The notes under the pieces were generated by a model. The model was given only the letters and a program-made list of their open reading frames with translations. It made no database searches and was not told where the DNA came from. 64,000 nt of DNA. It comes from Meira nashicola (taxonomy: Eukaryota > Basidiomycota > Exobasidiomycetes > Exobasidiales > Brachybasidiaceae). The DNA lies in the NCBI GenBank assembly GCA_001600355.1, contig BCJU01000002.1:1-64000 (forward strand), given 5' to 3'. The first letter of the stretch is position 1; each line of letters starts with the position of its first letter. Shown piece after piece: positions 18,935 to 29,767 of this stretch. The position numbers were made by a program, and so were the translations under genes.

Positions 18935-20283
18935 TTATGTAAAAAATTCGAGAGCAGAAGCTTCAATTTGTTCAGGCACTTCTTCAGTCATAAAATGACC
19001 CGATGTCATAGAACCTCCCGAAATAGGTCCGCTACAAGCTTTTTTCCAAAGGGCAAAACAACCGTCATGCTTAAAGAGCAATTCGTTAACACCAGTATCA
19101 CCCCAATGAATTCGAAGTGGCTGATGAAATCGAATAGAATTTTTACGACCTTCTAAATCGAGAATTTGATCAACTCCACCTGGGCCTGAGGCTCGATAAT
19201 CCTCTATAGTAGCATGAGCATAAGCAGGATTCGCATTTTGGCGTAAATAATCTTCCATAACAGAGAGAGAAAATTGATCGTTTGCGTCTTCCTTACTCGG
19301 AAAGGGTTTTACAGCTCGCTCTAGATAAGCCTTCGTCGATTTTTCCACTAGAAAGAAAGCTGAAATTTCAGTATTTTGACCTCCTTAAAAAAAGGAAATA
19401 CTCACAAAAGCGTTCAGGTAACGGATACGATTGCAAGAAAAAAAACCAGTGAAAATAAGTCTTTGCAAACCAGGCATCAGTATGTTCGTATAAATCCAGA
19501 GCAGGAACTATATCGAGAATCATCACTTTCTTTACCACATCAGGAAAATCTAATGCGAGCCTATGAGTTACCCGACCTCCACGGTCATGAGCTAAAACGC
19601 TGAAACTTTTATACCCGAGATATTCCCTGTAGGATTAATAAAGTCAGAATGTATAGCCTAAAACTTCTTCTACTTGAAATAGCTTACATTAATTCTGCAA
19701 GATCTCTTGCCATCTCTCGCTTTGAATATCTATGCAATAATTGTTCTTGCGTTAATGCATCTATCTCAATCCCAATTGTCGAATTTGTAGGTGGTGCATC
19801 ACTTCTACCGTAACCTCGAAGGTCGACAATAACGATATCTCTACCTGCTGATTTAGCTAAGCGAGGAGCAAGATGACGATATGTAAGTAAATTTTCCGGA
19901 TGTCCATGCACTAGCAATAAAGGCTCTTTTTTAGAGTGTTCCTTAATCGGACTAATGTATCGCAGTGCAAAGATTGATAGATTTAGAGCTGGATCATTCG
20001 AACGGAATGGCACTTTGAATTTTATTCTTTCAAACAGCTTCGAATCGAAATATTGGGTGTATGGGTCACTTGAAAGATCTAAGGTAGATCGAGGCAAGGT
20101 TGAAAATTGCAGCGCTTTAAGAGCAGTTGAGACATGAGATTCTCTTTTATTTGAGGAGAAAGATAATTTTGGCTTGCTTTGCGTGACGTAAAAACGTTGA
20201 GCCTCGGCCAACTTTCTAAAGTTTGCGGAGCGTGAGATAACTTGGCAGGACGATGATACACGAGCGCCGAGGAACGACATCAT
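18935..20283 (-). CDS. Haloacetate dehalogenase-like alpha/beta hydrolase (3 exons), mitochondrial-type leader
   Basis: Exons 19688-20283, 19406-19626 and 18935-19347 give 409 residues. The introns (61 and 58 bp) are GTAAGC...CTACAG and GTGAGT...TTCTAG, and frames join exactly. Residues 1-36 are Arg/Ser-rich without acids in the first 25, suggesting mitochondrial import. The alpha/beta-hydrolase domain has HGHPEN (oxyanion loop, about 126-131), DLRGYGRSDAP, nucleophile Asp213 in H-D-R-G-G-R, acid Asp237 in L-D-I-V-P and base His390 in S-G-H-F. Arg214/Arg217 (carboxylate binding) and His258-Trp259 plus Tyr323 (halide pocket) match the residues and spacing I recall for bacterial fluoroacetate dehalogenase. 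Asp rather than Ser as nucleophile excludes an ordinary esterase. Epoxide hydrolase is the alternative but normally has different lid residues. Confidence 0.88.
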
Positions 20284-21490
20284 TTGAAAGATTTCTAATT
20301 TTTTGTTAGGGTGGGCAAACCTCTTGACTTCGTTCTGTACGGATTATTCAATACAAGGCATTTATATAGAAACCTTATTTGCAAAACAACTTCAAGACCT
20401 TTCTTTTACTAGCTTTTCTCAATACAGAGCCTGCATTATCCTACTTACTACCGGTCTTATGCACCTTACGGCAATAACCTTTTTTTTTATAGTGTTTCAA
20501 TTCCAAGGGCGATTCTGCAAAACCTCTACTGTCTAGCACTTGTAGATCTATTCTATTCCACTTAAGAAGAACTTTTTGTCTATGTCATGCAGGAGAAGAG
20601 GGTATCTAGCTTCAGGCAATAGTAGAAGTATGAAAACGAAATCTGAACTTACGGAGCTTTCATTAGCGTAGCGCTAAGGATAGGACCGCGTTCTTGTTGT
20701 GAGTTACGCCACGTCTAATTACACATGTTGTTACGTACGTCATCGGATGGCAAGATCCGACTTTACAAAATGATCTATTTTATTTGGCGGACACTAAATG
20801 AGCAAGTACGTCTAACATTTTTATATATCTGGCAAACGAAGAGTATTAAGAAAAAAAATGTATGAGGCAGAAAATAAGTATAAATATATAAAAAACGTGT
20901 GCTAGCGACGGCGTGTTATATGCGAGAGTTTTTACCTGACTTTACCTATTTCTAAGCGATGGATAAGGTCACAGAGCGTGGTTAGGGTAATTAATTCTAT
21001 CTTATCTACGATGTTTAAAACCATTTAGATAAATTTATTGGCTTAGAATGTAAGAAGCAATAAAATTCTGGAAATGCTATTAAAATAATTTTACCGTGTC
21101 AATTCATTTGGAATCGTAGCTTCAGAAACACTTAGTTCGTAAAAAGACTAATTGAGAAAATGATGCCTGCTACAGAAAGGACTAGGATTTTTTAAATTCA
21201 AAGATGTTCGATTAAATATAGGAAAGCTTGAAATAACGACATAAAAGCATGACGTAATCTTTATCCATAGATGATAAACATGCTATACCTTTCTCACCTG
21301 CTCAATAAGCTTAGAATGAAATAAGGGTCTTTCAAAATATATAGATGACAAATATACTACAGCGCGATTCTTATAGAACGATTTATAAAAACTTTACCTA
21401 GCCTAATAGAAAAATAAATCAGGTTCATTTTCAGAGCGATCATTGATATTTCCATATTGTCAATATTTATATATAAACAAATAACACTAT
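20284..21490. other. Long AT-rich intergenic region
   Basis: About 1.2 kb upstream of the dehalogenase-like gene and downstream of OPT gene 1. Apart from the inverted repeat at 20743-20760 nothing is recognised. The short open frames show no protein character. A single GGTTAGGGTAA near 20979 is not a telomeric tract. Confidence 0.55.
20743..20760. promoter_or_regulatory. Inverted repeat TCGGAT-N6-ATCCGA, second copy
   Basis: Perfect 6-bp arms around GGCAAG, with CGG-N10-CCG geometry identical to the site at 17613-17634 (shared TCGGAT-N6-ATCCGAC). It lies about 460 bp upstream of the dehalogenase-like start codon at 20283. Confidence 0.55.
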
Positions 21491-23981
21491 TTACCATTTA
21501 GTTGGACCGAAAGTTTGACCTGGTGCAACAGTATATTGAACGGCGGTATCGAGAACGTCCATGGTATTTTGAGATGCACCATTTCCCCACCAAGTAGGGA
21601 AAGAAGTATTTGTTAATTCCAACGTACAAAAGATTACGATTGTTGAAATTGCAAGACCGACATCTAAACCTGCAGAAAAGATGTAATTGTAATGCATCCA
21701 CCAACCACGGAACCGGTTACGAATCCATTTATTAAAGATAAATCCAACTGTTCCCCATGCCATATAATTTAAGACGGTAGCTGGAGGAATCAGCCCACTT
21801 CCGGAAAAGATAATGGGTCCGTTTAAGAAACGAATAGGTGACTTTGGATAACGACGTGCGGCGAAGTAAATGATAATGGGTAAGAAGAGTCCGGGGATAA
21901 AGAACCAAAGCATACCATTGTACATTTGACCGGGTGAAAAGATTCTTTGCGGTCCGACTAAGCCCCAAATTACACTTGCATTAAAGAAGACTCTTCCGTT
22001 GGGACAAGAAAAATGATACTTTTGATCTTGTGTGCAAATATCCGCAACGGAACCTAAAGCCCAATTCAAGACTGCTACTTGCACAACTGCACTCCAACAG
22101 GTAGCGATAACTGAAAAAAAGGGTTAGTTAGCTTTAATTCTTACTCAATTTTAACCCTTAACCTAACTCACCTTGAGCTGAAAAAGTTATACGTGGGGGA
22201 ATTTTCATGTACATTCCTAATTTCATATCTTGAGCGAATCCTAAACCTTGATAAATAGCCATATACCCGTAGGACTTAAACAGCATCATCGCCATCGGTT
22301 TTCCAGGTTGAATGTATCCCACAATGAACTCCGTTAAAACATTTAAACCGATTGCAATATTTGTACTTGCTTGAATAATTCCGATTGGGAGGTAAAATAA
22401 AAATCCTAAAATTAATGAAACGAAAAATGCCCACCAACTCAATCTGGTATCATAACCTTGTGTAATTCCAAGTGAGACGGCAATTGTTGCAAGTAAAAGA
22501 GAAAGATACCACCAAAGAGGAACAGATTTGTACTTTGCCATCAATTTTGCATGAACATCCTCTTCAACTTCATTCCATTTCTTGAATCTTTGCCAAATTT
22601 CTGAACCGTGGAAAAGATAAGTATGAGAGATGAGAGCCGTAATACTTGCAAATGATAAACCGTAACATAAAGTGAAAGTCGTTGATAAGAATAAAGGAGA
22701 ATATTTTTCGTACTCATCAAGTAAGAAAGTTTGAGTTTGTGGATTAAGAACACGGCTGACGTTATAATAAGAACCAGTGTTATCATACGAATTTGAATCG
22801 GAAATTGGTAAATATTTTGCATATCCAAAGTTAGAATAATGCATACCAATTGTGACGAACCAGAAAAAGATTATCATACCGATTAAAGTGTTTGCAATTG
22901 CATGCCAAGGTGAAATTAAAGGACTAAAGTTGAAACCTGAAATTTGTGTCCAATCTAAAGTGAATCCTGTAAATGGGAAACCGAGTGATAATCCTGTCCA
23001 ACCTCCGAAAAGTTGATTGATTACAACATTGTTTGGTTTGATCCAAGTGATATATGCAAACACACTTAGAAAAGGTGCAATATAACCCGGGAACCAATAC
23101 CAACAGAAAGAGCCAAGCATAGTATAACCAAACATACGATATTTGTTAATCTTCCAGCCGTTTGTCTTTGTTGGATCTGGGTTACTGTCATCATGCAGAG
23201 CTGCAAACATTGCAGTATTGATCAAATTAGCTGGCCAAATCATTGCAGCAGGTTGAACGAGGAAACGATTGAATAAACCTGCCATTCCAAATCCAAGAGC
23301 CATATTTGTAAGAGTGACTAAAATTTCGAATGCCCATCCATATCTTTGTTTATAAAATCCACGTTGAGCTGTAATGATATCAATACCATAAGCAGCTCCA
23401 GTTCCAAAAGTTGCATTTGCCATAATAACAACAATTGCATGCTCTTTCTTGGTAAAAGGACCAGGGTTTAAGCGACATTCTTTACCGAAAATTGTGAAAC
23501 GACCTTCAGGTAAAAATCTGGCCCATGCTTTACCAAATGGAAATGCAACAACTTGTGCTACATAAGAAGTGATGATAATATAAGGTGCACGTAAACCGAA
23601 TAAAGCGTTTAAACCTGAACCTAAAGTTGCAAATAACATTCCTAAAACCCATGCACGAATAGTGTTGACGTATGCACCATCATCATAATTTGGAACGGCT
23701 GCCCGAACTTCTGGATAAGGAGAATTTTCCAATAATTCTTCAGCGATATGAATTTGAGCTTTAATGTCAGTTGTATGAAGAGCTTCGTCTAATTCATCTT
23801 CAACTTCATCGGGTAAATTTGGATCCCAATGATTTGCTTCCTTTTTCATCTTTTCTAAATGGGCTAAAGCCTCATCAGCAAGAGGTGCTAAAGCTTCATT
23901 ATTTGAACCGATAGATTGCTTCTCTTCCGAAGGTGAATCTCCGGAATCGTACTTTTTATCGATCACGTCATCGATCGCCAT
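21491..23981 (-). CDS. Oligopeptide transporter, OPT family (paralogue 1, 2 exons)
   Basis: Exon 1 is 22172-23981 and exon 2 is 21491-22110, giving 809 residues. The 61-bp intron runs GTGAGT to TTTTTCAG, and reading across it restores ...TFSAQ-VIATCW... without a break. I start at the ATG at 23981 (CAAGATGGC context) because a minus-strand TATAAA lies at 24067-24072, downstream of the earlier ATG at 24089. OPT family signatures are S-P-Y-P-E-V-R-A-A-V, N-P-G-P-F-x-x-K-E-H and about 14-16 membrane helices; the N terminus is cytosolic and acidic. The family imports tetra-/pentapeptides, glutathione or related molecules with protons. A paralogue lies at 35732-38273. Confidence 0.92.
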
Positions 23982-24066
23982 CTTGATTAACTTCGTAAGG
24001 AGAAGAAAATAGGAGGATGGTAGTATAAGGGGGTAAGGAGGGGTATCGTGTGAAGAATTTTCTACC

Positions 24067-24072
24067 TTTATA
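24067..24072 (-). promoter_or_regulatory. TATA box of OPT gene 1
   Basis: TATAAA on the minus strand, 85-90 bases upstream of the chosen ATG (23981) and downstream of the alternative ATG at 24089. It decides the start. Confidence 0.5.
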
Positions 24073-25510
24073 AGATATTGTTTTTGCACATACTCATTTT
24101 AGTTCTCTGTTCCTGCCGCTATCTGGAACACATGTAAAGTAAGGCGTTAGGATCATATTCCCGGATTTACATTTAAGCAGATCAAATGCCTCGATGAGTA
24201 AATCTTATATTTAAAAGAAGTGGCAATGTGCCTCGTGGCGAATAGAAAAGCGGTATTTTAAAAATCAGGTACGGAAGTTAATACCATGTGCTTTCTCCTG
24301 ACAGAAAAGATAACGTATCTCGTCAGTTTAAAAACCATGTGTATGTATAATAAAGGAGGCTTGATATCATTCATCTTAAAATCACGCGAGCAAAAAGTGC
24401 ATGTGTGTGTGTACCACAAGGATTAAATTTATCCTTTTCGGCTAAATTTTTGAGAAGTGTCTTGTGCGACTCATAAAGAGAAGATAAGCTGCCGATGTCT
24501 TAACAGCCGAACTACTAAGTACATATATGCAATATCTTTTGACAGGCTTAAGAAAAGAAAGATAAAAAGAAATGACGCATGCTTTTCAGACTGACAGCAG
24601 TGCGGGGTACGAGTTAGATAAGAGAAAAAGCACTAGAAAATTTTATTTCGAATTAACGTATGGGAATGTATACCGCGGTTCTATGGAAAAGAGGCATTTT
24701 ACCGGCGGAAACAAGCTTCTTTTTATGTTTTTAATTAAACTCCGCTAGCGCAAGACCATGTGGTAAAATAGATAAACAATTGTCAGCTCGGCAACGCGCA
24801 GTTTTTTTCGGCTTCAGGGATAGTACATGTGCAATGCATCAATTTTAGTCTTCACGAAGGGAGCAGCTGTATCTTATAAAAATCAATTTATCTCATATCG
24901 CTGCTACAATTCAGCCGATTATCACGTATACAACAATCTACATGATTTTACAACATAAGGCATTACTCTGTGAAACAACTATTTCTCAAGAGAAATTAAT
25001 GAATTTCTACTGAATAAATAACTGAAAAGAATAGCAAGATATATCCGAATAATTGCTTATACTTGATAGGAGTAAAATCACAGTGTCGAAAATTGCCGAA
25101 AACTTTAAGTTGATGAAGCTATGATATAACGAATACCATTATAAGGAAGGTCACTATAGAGCCAAAGGTGATTAGCTATTTATAATACTAGAATACTATT
25201 ATTAAAAAGATGTTAGGATAAAAAACACTGATACTATCTGTTTAGAAAAGGATTGCTTTTATTGAATGTTACCTATTTTTTTTCTTTTCAGATATTTGTT
25301 TTATCTTGTACTTCTTATTTATCATCGAAACTCTACTATTTAGATTAATTATATAGCTTCATTTTTTATTCAAATCTTCCTATCTTTTATAAAATATTCA
25401 TGCTTTAAAAAACACTAATTGACTAGAGAAGCGTATAGATTTTTCGTTGGCTCAAAGCCAGAAAAATATCAAGTCGATAAAAGTAGAAAACGGATTCTTT
25501 AACATGCACA

Positions 25511-25795
25511 AGGTATTTTGCCTAAAACAACAATAAAACAAGCGAAATATATGTTAGGCTTGTTTTAGCTAAAAAAAAAGCAAAACAAGCAAAAAAAATT
25601 ATTGGACTGCTTTGCCTAAAACAAGCAAAAAAAGCAGAATATGTAGACCTGTTTTGCCTAAAACAAGCAATATATATAGACCTGTTTTGCCCAAAACAAA
25701 AGCAAAATAAGCGAAATAAGCAAAATATATTGATCTGATTTGCCCAAAACAAGCAAAATATATGGACCTGTTTCGCCCAAAACATGCAAAACAAA
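25511..25795. repeat. Degenerate tandem hairpin repeat (about 6 copies)
   Basis: About six imperfect units with the core GACCTGTTTTGCCCAAAAC followed by AAGCAAAATATAT. GTTTTG and CAAAAC pair as hairpin arms. Unit lengths vary (about 33-55 bp). Clearest cores start near 25647, 25679, 25734 and 25766. The core matches the repeat at 45007-45083, but CACGCGAAACATGTG there appears here as AGCAAAATATATG-type sequence, that is, mostly C->T and G->A changes. Confidence 0.65.
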
Positions 25796-26191
25796 TTTTT
25801 TTCATTACGCCAACTTCCGCCATCTTTCTGGCTATGCTTGATTAATAAAAAGTATACTCTGACGCTTGTGTTAGAGATAAATATAATTTCAGAAGAATAT
25901 TATAATTTTATCCTTAATTTGTTCGCGCGAAAATCGAGCTACTGTTTATGAAAAGATTTATCTTTATAAAGCTAAACCCAAGCAGTTAGGTCTATAAAAC
26001 TATCTTTTAGTGGGAAGGAGGAAAAGAAGGTTGCACGCTTGTAGCGCTGCGTAGTGCACTAGAATAGAATGACTAGATCAATCACGTAAGGTCGGTCTGA
26101 TAACCGAAAAGGTACTCTCGACCTGCACACGATAAAGTTTTAACTTGTTTGATCGACCTTTATCGTATCACTCCACCACGTTGAATAAATC

Positions 26192-27450
26192 ATGGCAGGA
26201 TCTCTGCGAGCAACATGGCAAAAAGTGTCTTTAGAAGGCATTCCTGCTAATCTAGCAGCTAGATCGTCGCATAATTTGGCATTATTGGCAGGTAAAGCAT
26301 ACATTTTTGGGGGTGAATTACAGCCGAGGGTACCGGTTGGAGATGAATTACTTTCGATTGATTTACCAACTTCTTCCATAGAGAATTCCTCACATGAAGT
26401 TCAAGCAAAAGCAAACGTTCTTCAAAGGACTCTATTAAGTAATGCGCAAAGATGGCCTACAGCTCGAGTTGGAGCAGCAATGAAAGCTCATTCACCAACG
26501 CAATCCTTATTCTTATGGGGAGGTAGAGGAGGTAAAGAGATGAAGGCGATAGAAGTTCGAAAAACATGCAATGACGAAGAAGAGTCAGAAGATTTATGGA
26601 GATTCGATATCGATTCACTCACTTGGTCCCAAATACGAACCAGTGCAAATAAAGACTCTGATTTTCCTAACGCACGATCATTTCATACACTTGCAATAAG
26701 CGATCAAGAGTTGTATGTTCATGCAGGATGTCCAGCAGAAGGTCGATTGAGTACTTTACACAATCTTGATTTGAACAGCAAACTTTGGAATACATCAGAA
26801 ACCGGACCAGAGCCAGGTAGAGGAGGTACAGTTTTGACAAACATTAAAGCATCTCGAGCGGGTGAACCTGATTTATTAGCAAGATGGGGTGGCTTTTGTG
26901 GTTATGAATTAGGAGGTCCCTTAGAAATTTATGATCCAAAAACCAAGAAATGGTCTTCCCATAATGCATACATTGAGGGTCAACCGGGCGTAGAACCCGC
27001 AAAGAGAAGTGTACATGGGTTGGTACAATATGTTGGAAGAAATGCTACCATCAATATCGAAAAGCAAGAAAAACAAATTGTTGCTATCATGTTTATGGGA
27101 GAAGGAGAAGGTGCTCCTAAAGAATTAGGACATGATGGTGCTGGAAAGGTGAGTAGGAGGAGTGATTCAGGAGGAAAGAAGAGAATCATACTGATTATTT
27201 CTCATGTTTTCATTCTCAGTTTTTGAATGATGTCTTTGCACTGCTAAGATCATCTGATGGAACATACAGCTGGCTTAGCTTAGAGACAAAAGCTAATTCA
27301 TTGCCAGAGCCAAGAGGATGGTTTGCATTTGACGTTCAACCAGCTAACAAGGGAGAAGGGATTGAAATTTTCATTCATGGAGGTTTAAATGAATCCAATA
27401 CAAGATTAAGTGACGCATGGATTCTTCATATCTGCCCAAATGTTTCATGA
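26192..27450 (+). CDS. Kelch-repeat beta-propeller protein (2 exons)
   Basis: Exon 1 is 26192-27148 and exon 2 is 27220-27450, giving 395 residues. The 71-bp intron GTGAGT...TTCTCAG is phase 0. Kelch blades are recognisable by hydrophobic-G-G pairs with spaced Y/W: KAYIFGGEL, SLFLWGGRGG, LYVHAGC, ARWGGFCGYELGGPLEIYD and IFIHGGLNE...SDAWIL. There is no signal peptide and no catalytic domain, so it is probably a cytosolic scaffold. The nearest familiar fungal proteins are small kelch proteins annotated as galactose-oxidase-like or nitrile-specifier-like. Its role here is unknown. Without splicing the final blade would be lost. Confidence 0.83.
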
Positions 27451-27964
27451 TGATGGTAATACGTATTCAACATTGATTTAATCTTTTTATCTCATAGAAT
27501 GTCATGCACCTACTAACACCGAAAATCAGTTTGAAAAGCAAAGCCAAAGAACGCTAGGAATACTGAGAAAGAGGCTAGAACAGATAAAGTGCCGGCGGAT
27601 AGAAATTTATACAACCCGTGGAATGAAGACTTCTAGCACTTGAACAGTATTATGCACATGTCAAAAGAAAGAATAATAAAAGTAAGTACGCGTGCGTCTT
27701 CTCTGCTGTCTCACTGAATGCAAGGGAGAACATTAAAGTACACCAGCATAACTAAGGTAATCCGACGTTGAATGAGTTTAAAAGTTGCCTGCAAGATGTC
27801 AGTGTACCTACATACATACCATACCTACTACATTTAAATCTGCAAAAGCGGGAAGCATAAAGAACACTCTTTGAAGAAAAGAAACGATAGGGCTGTATTG
27901 AATGACTGAATTCAAACTCTATCCTTTTTATTTCTTTGACACCATCTAATGTTTATATTTCTCC
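27451..27964. other. Intergenic region before the SKN1-like gene
   Basis: About 510 bp holding the 3' end of the kelch gene and the promoter of the next gene. Nothing is recognised. Confidence 0.5.
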
Positions 27965-29767
27965 ATGTCCAAAATTGACGGGCAGCCTTCTCGTCATGCT
28001 CGATGGCGACATTCATCAAGTTTAGGTATTAAATCAAGTAAGAATTATATACGTGCACAAGATGAAAAATCTTCAAATGAAACATTGTTAGAATCTTTGC
28101 ATAAATCTTCTAATTCACTTTCGCAATCTGCAAAATACCAAGGAATAGCGTCGGTTACTGCACATCACCTTTATATGGATACAGATGATGATTTGGTATG
28201 TTAAAAAGTGTTTGTTAAAGGAAGTTTCTTCCTTTTGCTTATTAAAGAATCTTTTTCTCTTTAGACATTCAAAGGATATAAAGAACCTCGATTCACTCTA
28301 TTTTCTGGAAGAGGATTTCTTAACTTTTTCGTCTTTCTTACTCTAATTCTATCCTTGTTAACTCTCTTTGCTGGTTATCCAATTCTAGAATATTTTCGTC
28401 GTAAACCAATAGTGAAAAGTGGCTCTTTCGGTATAGGAGGAACGAATGGAACAGGTCAAATTCCACTTATACATCCTCAATTACTCTTGATTGATTCGGA
28501 TACAGCTTCTTCAGCTTATAATTGGAAAAGTGCAAGTGGAAATCCATATCATCTAGTCTTTTCTGATGAGTTTAACGTTGATGGACGTACTTTTTGGCCG
28601 GGAGATGATCCTTTTTGGGAAGGAGTGAATTTATGGTATGGAGCAACGGGAGATCTTGAATGGTATACACCCGAACAAATAAATACAACAGGTGGAGCAT
28701 TACACATCACTTTAGATAATAAACCTATGAACGATCTTAACTTTCGTTCTGGTATGCTTCAATCTTGGAATAAATTTTGTTTTTCAGGAGGTTATATAGA
28801 ATTTAGTGCAATCTTACCTGGATCTCCGGAAGAAGTTGGTTATTGGCCAGGATTATGGATGCAAGGTAATTTAGGACGACCGGGTTATTTAGCAACAACT
28901 GATGGAATGTGGCCTTATTCATATAATTCTTGTGATTCAGGAATATTACCTAATCAAACATCTATAACTTCACCTTTTTATAAAGAAGAATCAACTTTTC
29001 GTAATAACGGTAAAAAAGGATTAAGTTGGAATCCAGGTATGCGTACACCTTCTTGTACTTGTTCAGGTGAAGATCATCCAGGACCAAATACGAATGTAGG
29101 AAGAGGTGTACCTGAATTAGACGTTCTTGAAGCACAAATAAATACGGCAAAAGGAGTTGGTGAAGCTTCTCAATCTTTACAAACTGGACCATTTTCTAAA
29201 CAACATAAATGGGATCAATCTGCTGCTAGCTTTGGAAATGATGAATTAACTATATTCAACACTTTTCGTGGAAATGTTTATCAAGAAAGTGTTTCTGCCG
29301 TTACACAAATACCAACAAAAGCATTTCAAAAAACATCAAAAACATTCACAACTTTTGGATGCGAATTTGAACCTGATTCTACTGGTTCAGGAAAAGGTAA
29401 AGTGACTTGGTATATTGATGGAAAAGTTGCATGGACAGTTACAGAAGCTGCAATTCCTGCCCAAAAGGAAATCGATATAGGACAAAGACTTGTGCCTGTA
29501 GAACCAATGACGATCATTATGAACTTGGGAATCTCTCAAGGCTTTCAAAATATAAAATTTGATTCTCTCATCTTTCCTGCCGTATTTTCAGTGGATTACG
29601 TACGAGTTTATCAACCAAATTCATATACGCAAGATAAAGTTTCATGTAATCCCCAAGATTACCCTACTTCCGATTATATTTCTAGACATATGGATGTTTA
29701 TTCAAATCCACAATTGTTGCTTTGGCCAGAACCATTTCCCAAAAATAAGCTAAAAGATGGATGTTGA
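27965..29767 (+). CDS. SKN1/KRE6-family GH16-like beta-glucan synthesis protein (2 exons)
   Basis: Exon 1 is 27965-28195 and exon 2 is 28265-29767, giving 577 residues. The 69-bp intron GTATGT...TCTTTAG is phase 0. It is a type II membrane protein: a Ser-rich cytosolic tail of about 90 residues, one transmembrane helix (about 90-112) and a lumenal GH16-type domain. The domain has family stretches SDEFNVDGRTFWPGDDPFWE, GDLEWYTPEQ, SGGYIEFSA, YWPGLWMQG and the active-site-like E-L-D-V-L-E (about 361-366). Yeast Kre6/Skn1 act in the ER/Golgi in beta-1,6-glucan assembly. It is shorter than yeast Kre6 (about 720) because of its shorter tail. A chitin deacetylase gene follows, so this is a small cell-wall neighbourhood. 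Confidence 0.92.

Larger units (their letters stand above)
23982..26191. other. 2.2-kb intergenic region with degenerate repeats
   Basis: The largest gene-free stretch. It contains the OPT-1 promoter (TATA at 24067-24072), a GTGCGGGG motif (24600-24607) and a degenerate repeat array (about 25511-25795). No gene is supported; frames across the array are Phe/Leu/Gly-rich artefacts of the repeat. Confidence 0.6.

Noticed and set aside
19406..19626. Apparent frameshift at a T8 run in the middle exon of the dehalogenase-like gene
   Set aside because: Careful recount gives eight A on the plus strand, which keeps ...HWFFFLQSYPLPE in frame. The gene is intact with three exons.
20979..20990. Interstitial telomere sequence GGTTAGGGTAA
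   Set aside because: A single unit only, expected by chance.
23982..24089. N-terminal extension of OPT-1 to the ATG at 24089
   Set aside because: A TATA box lies between this ATG and 23981, and the extra residues have no homology to the paralogue.
25522..25823. Phe/Cys/Gly-rich open frames on the minus strand
   Set aside because: Periodic translation of the degenerate repeat array in two frames; no sign of selection on protein.
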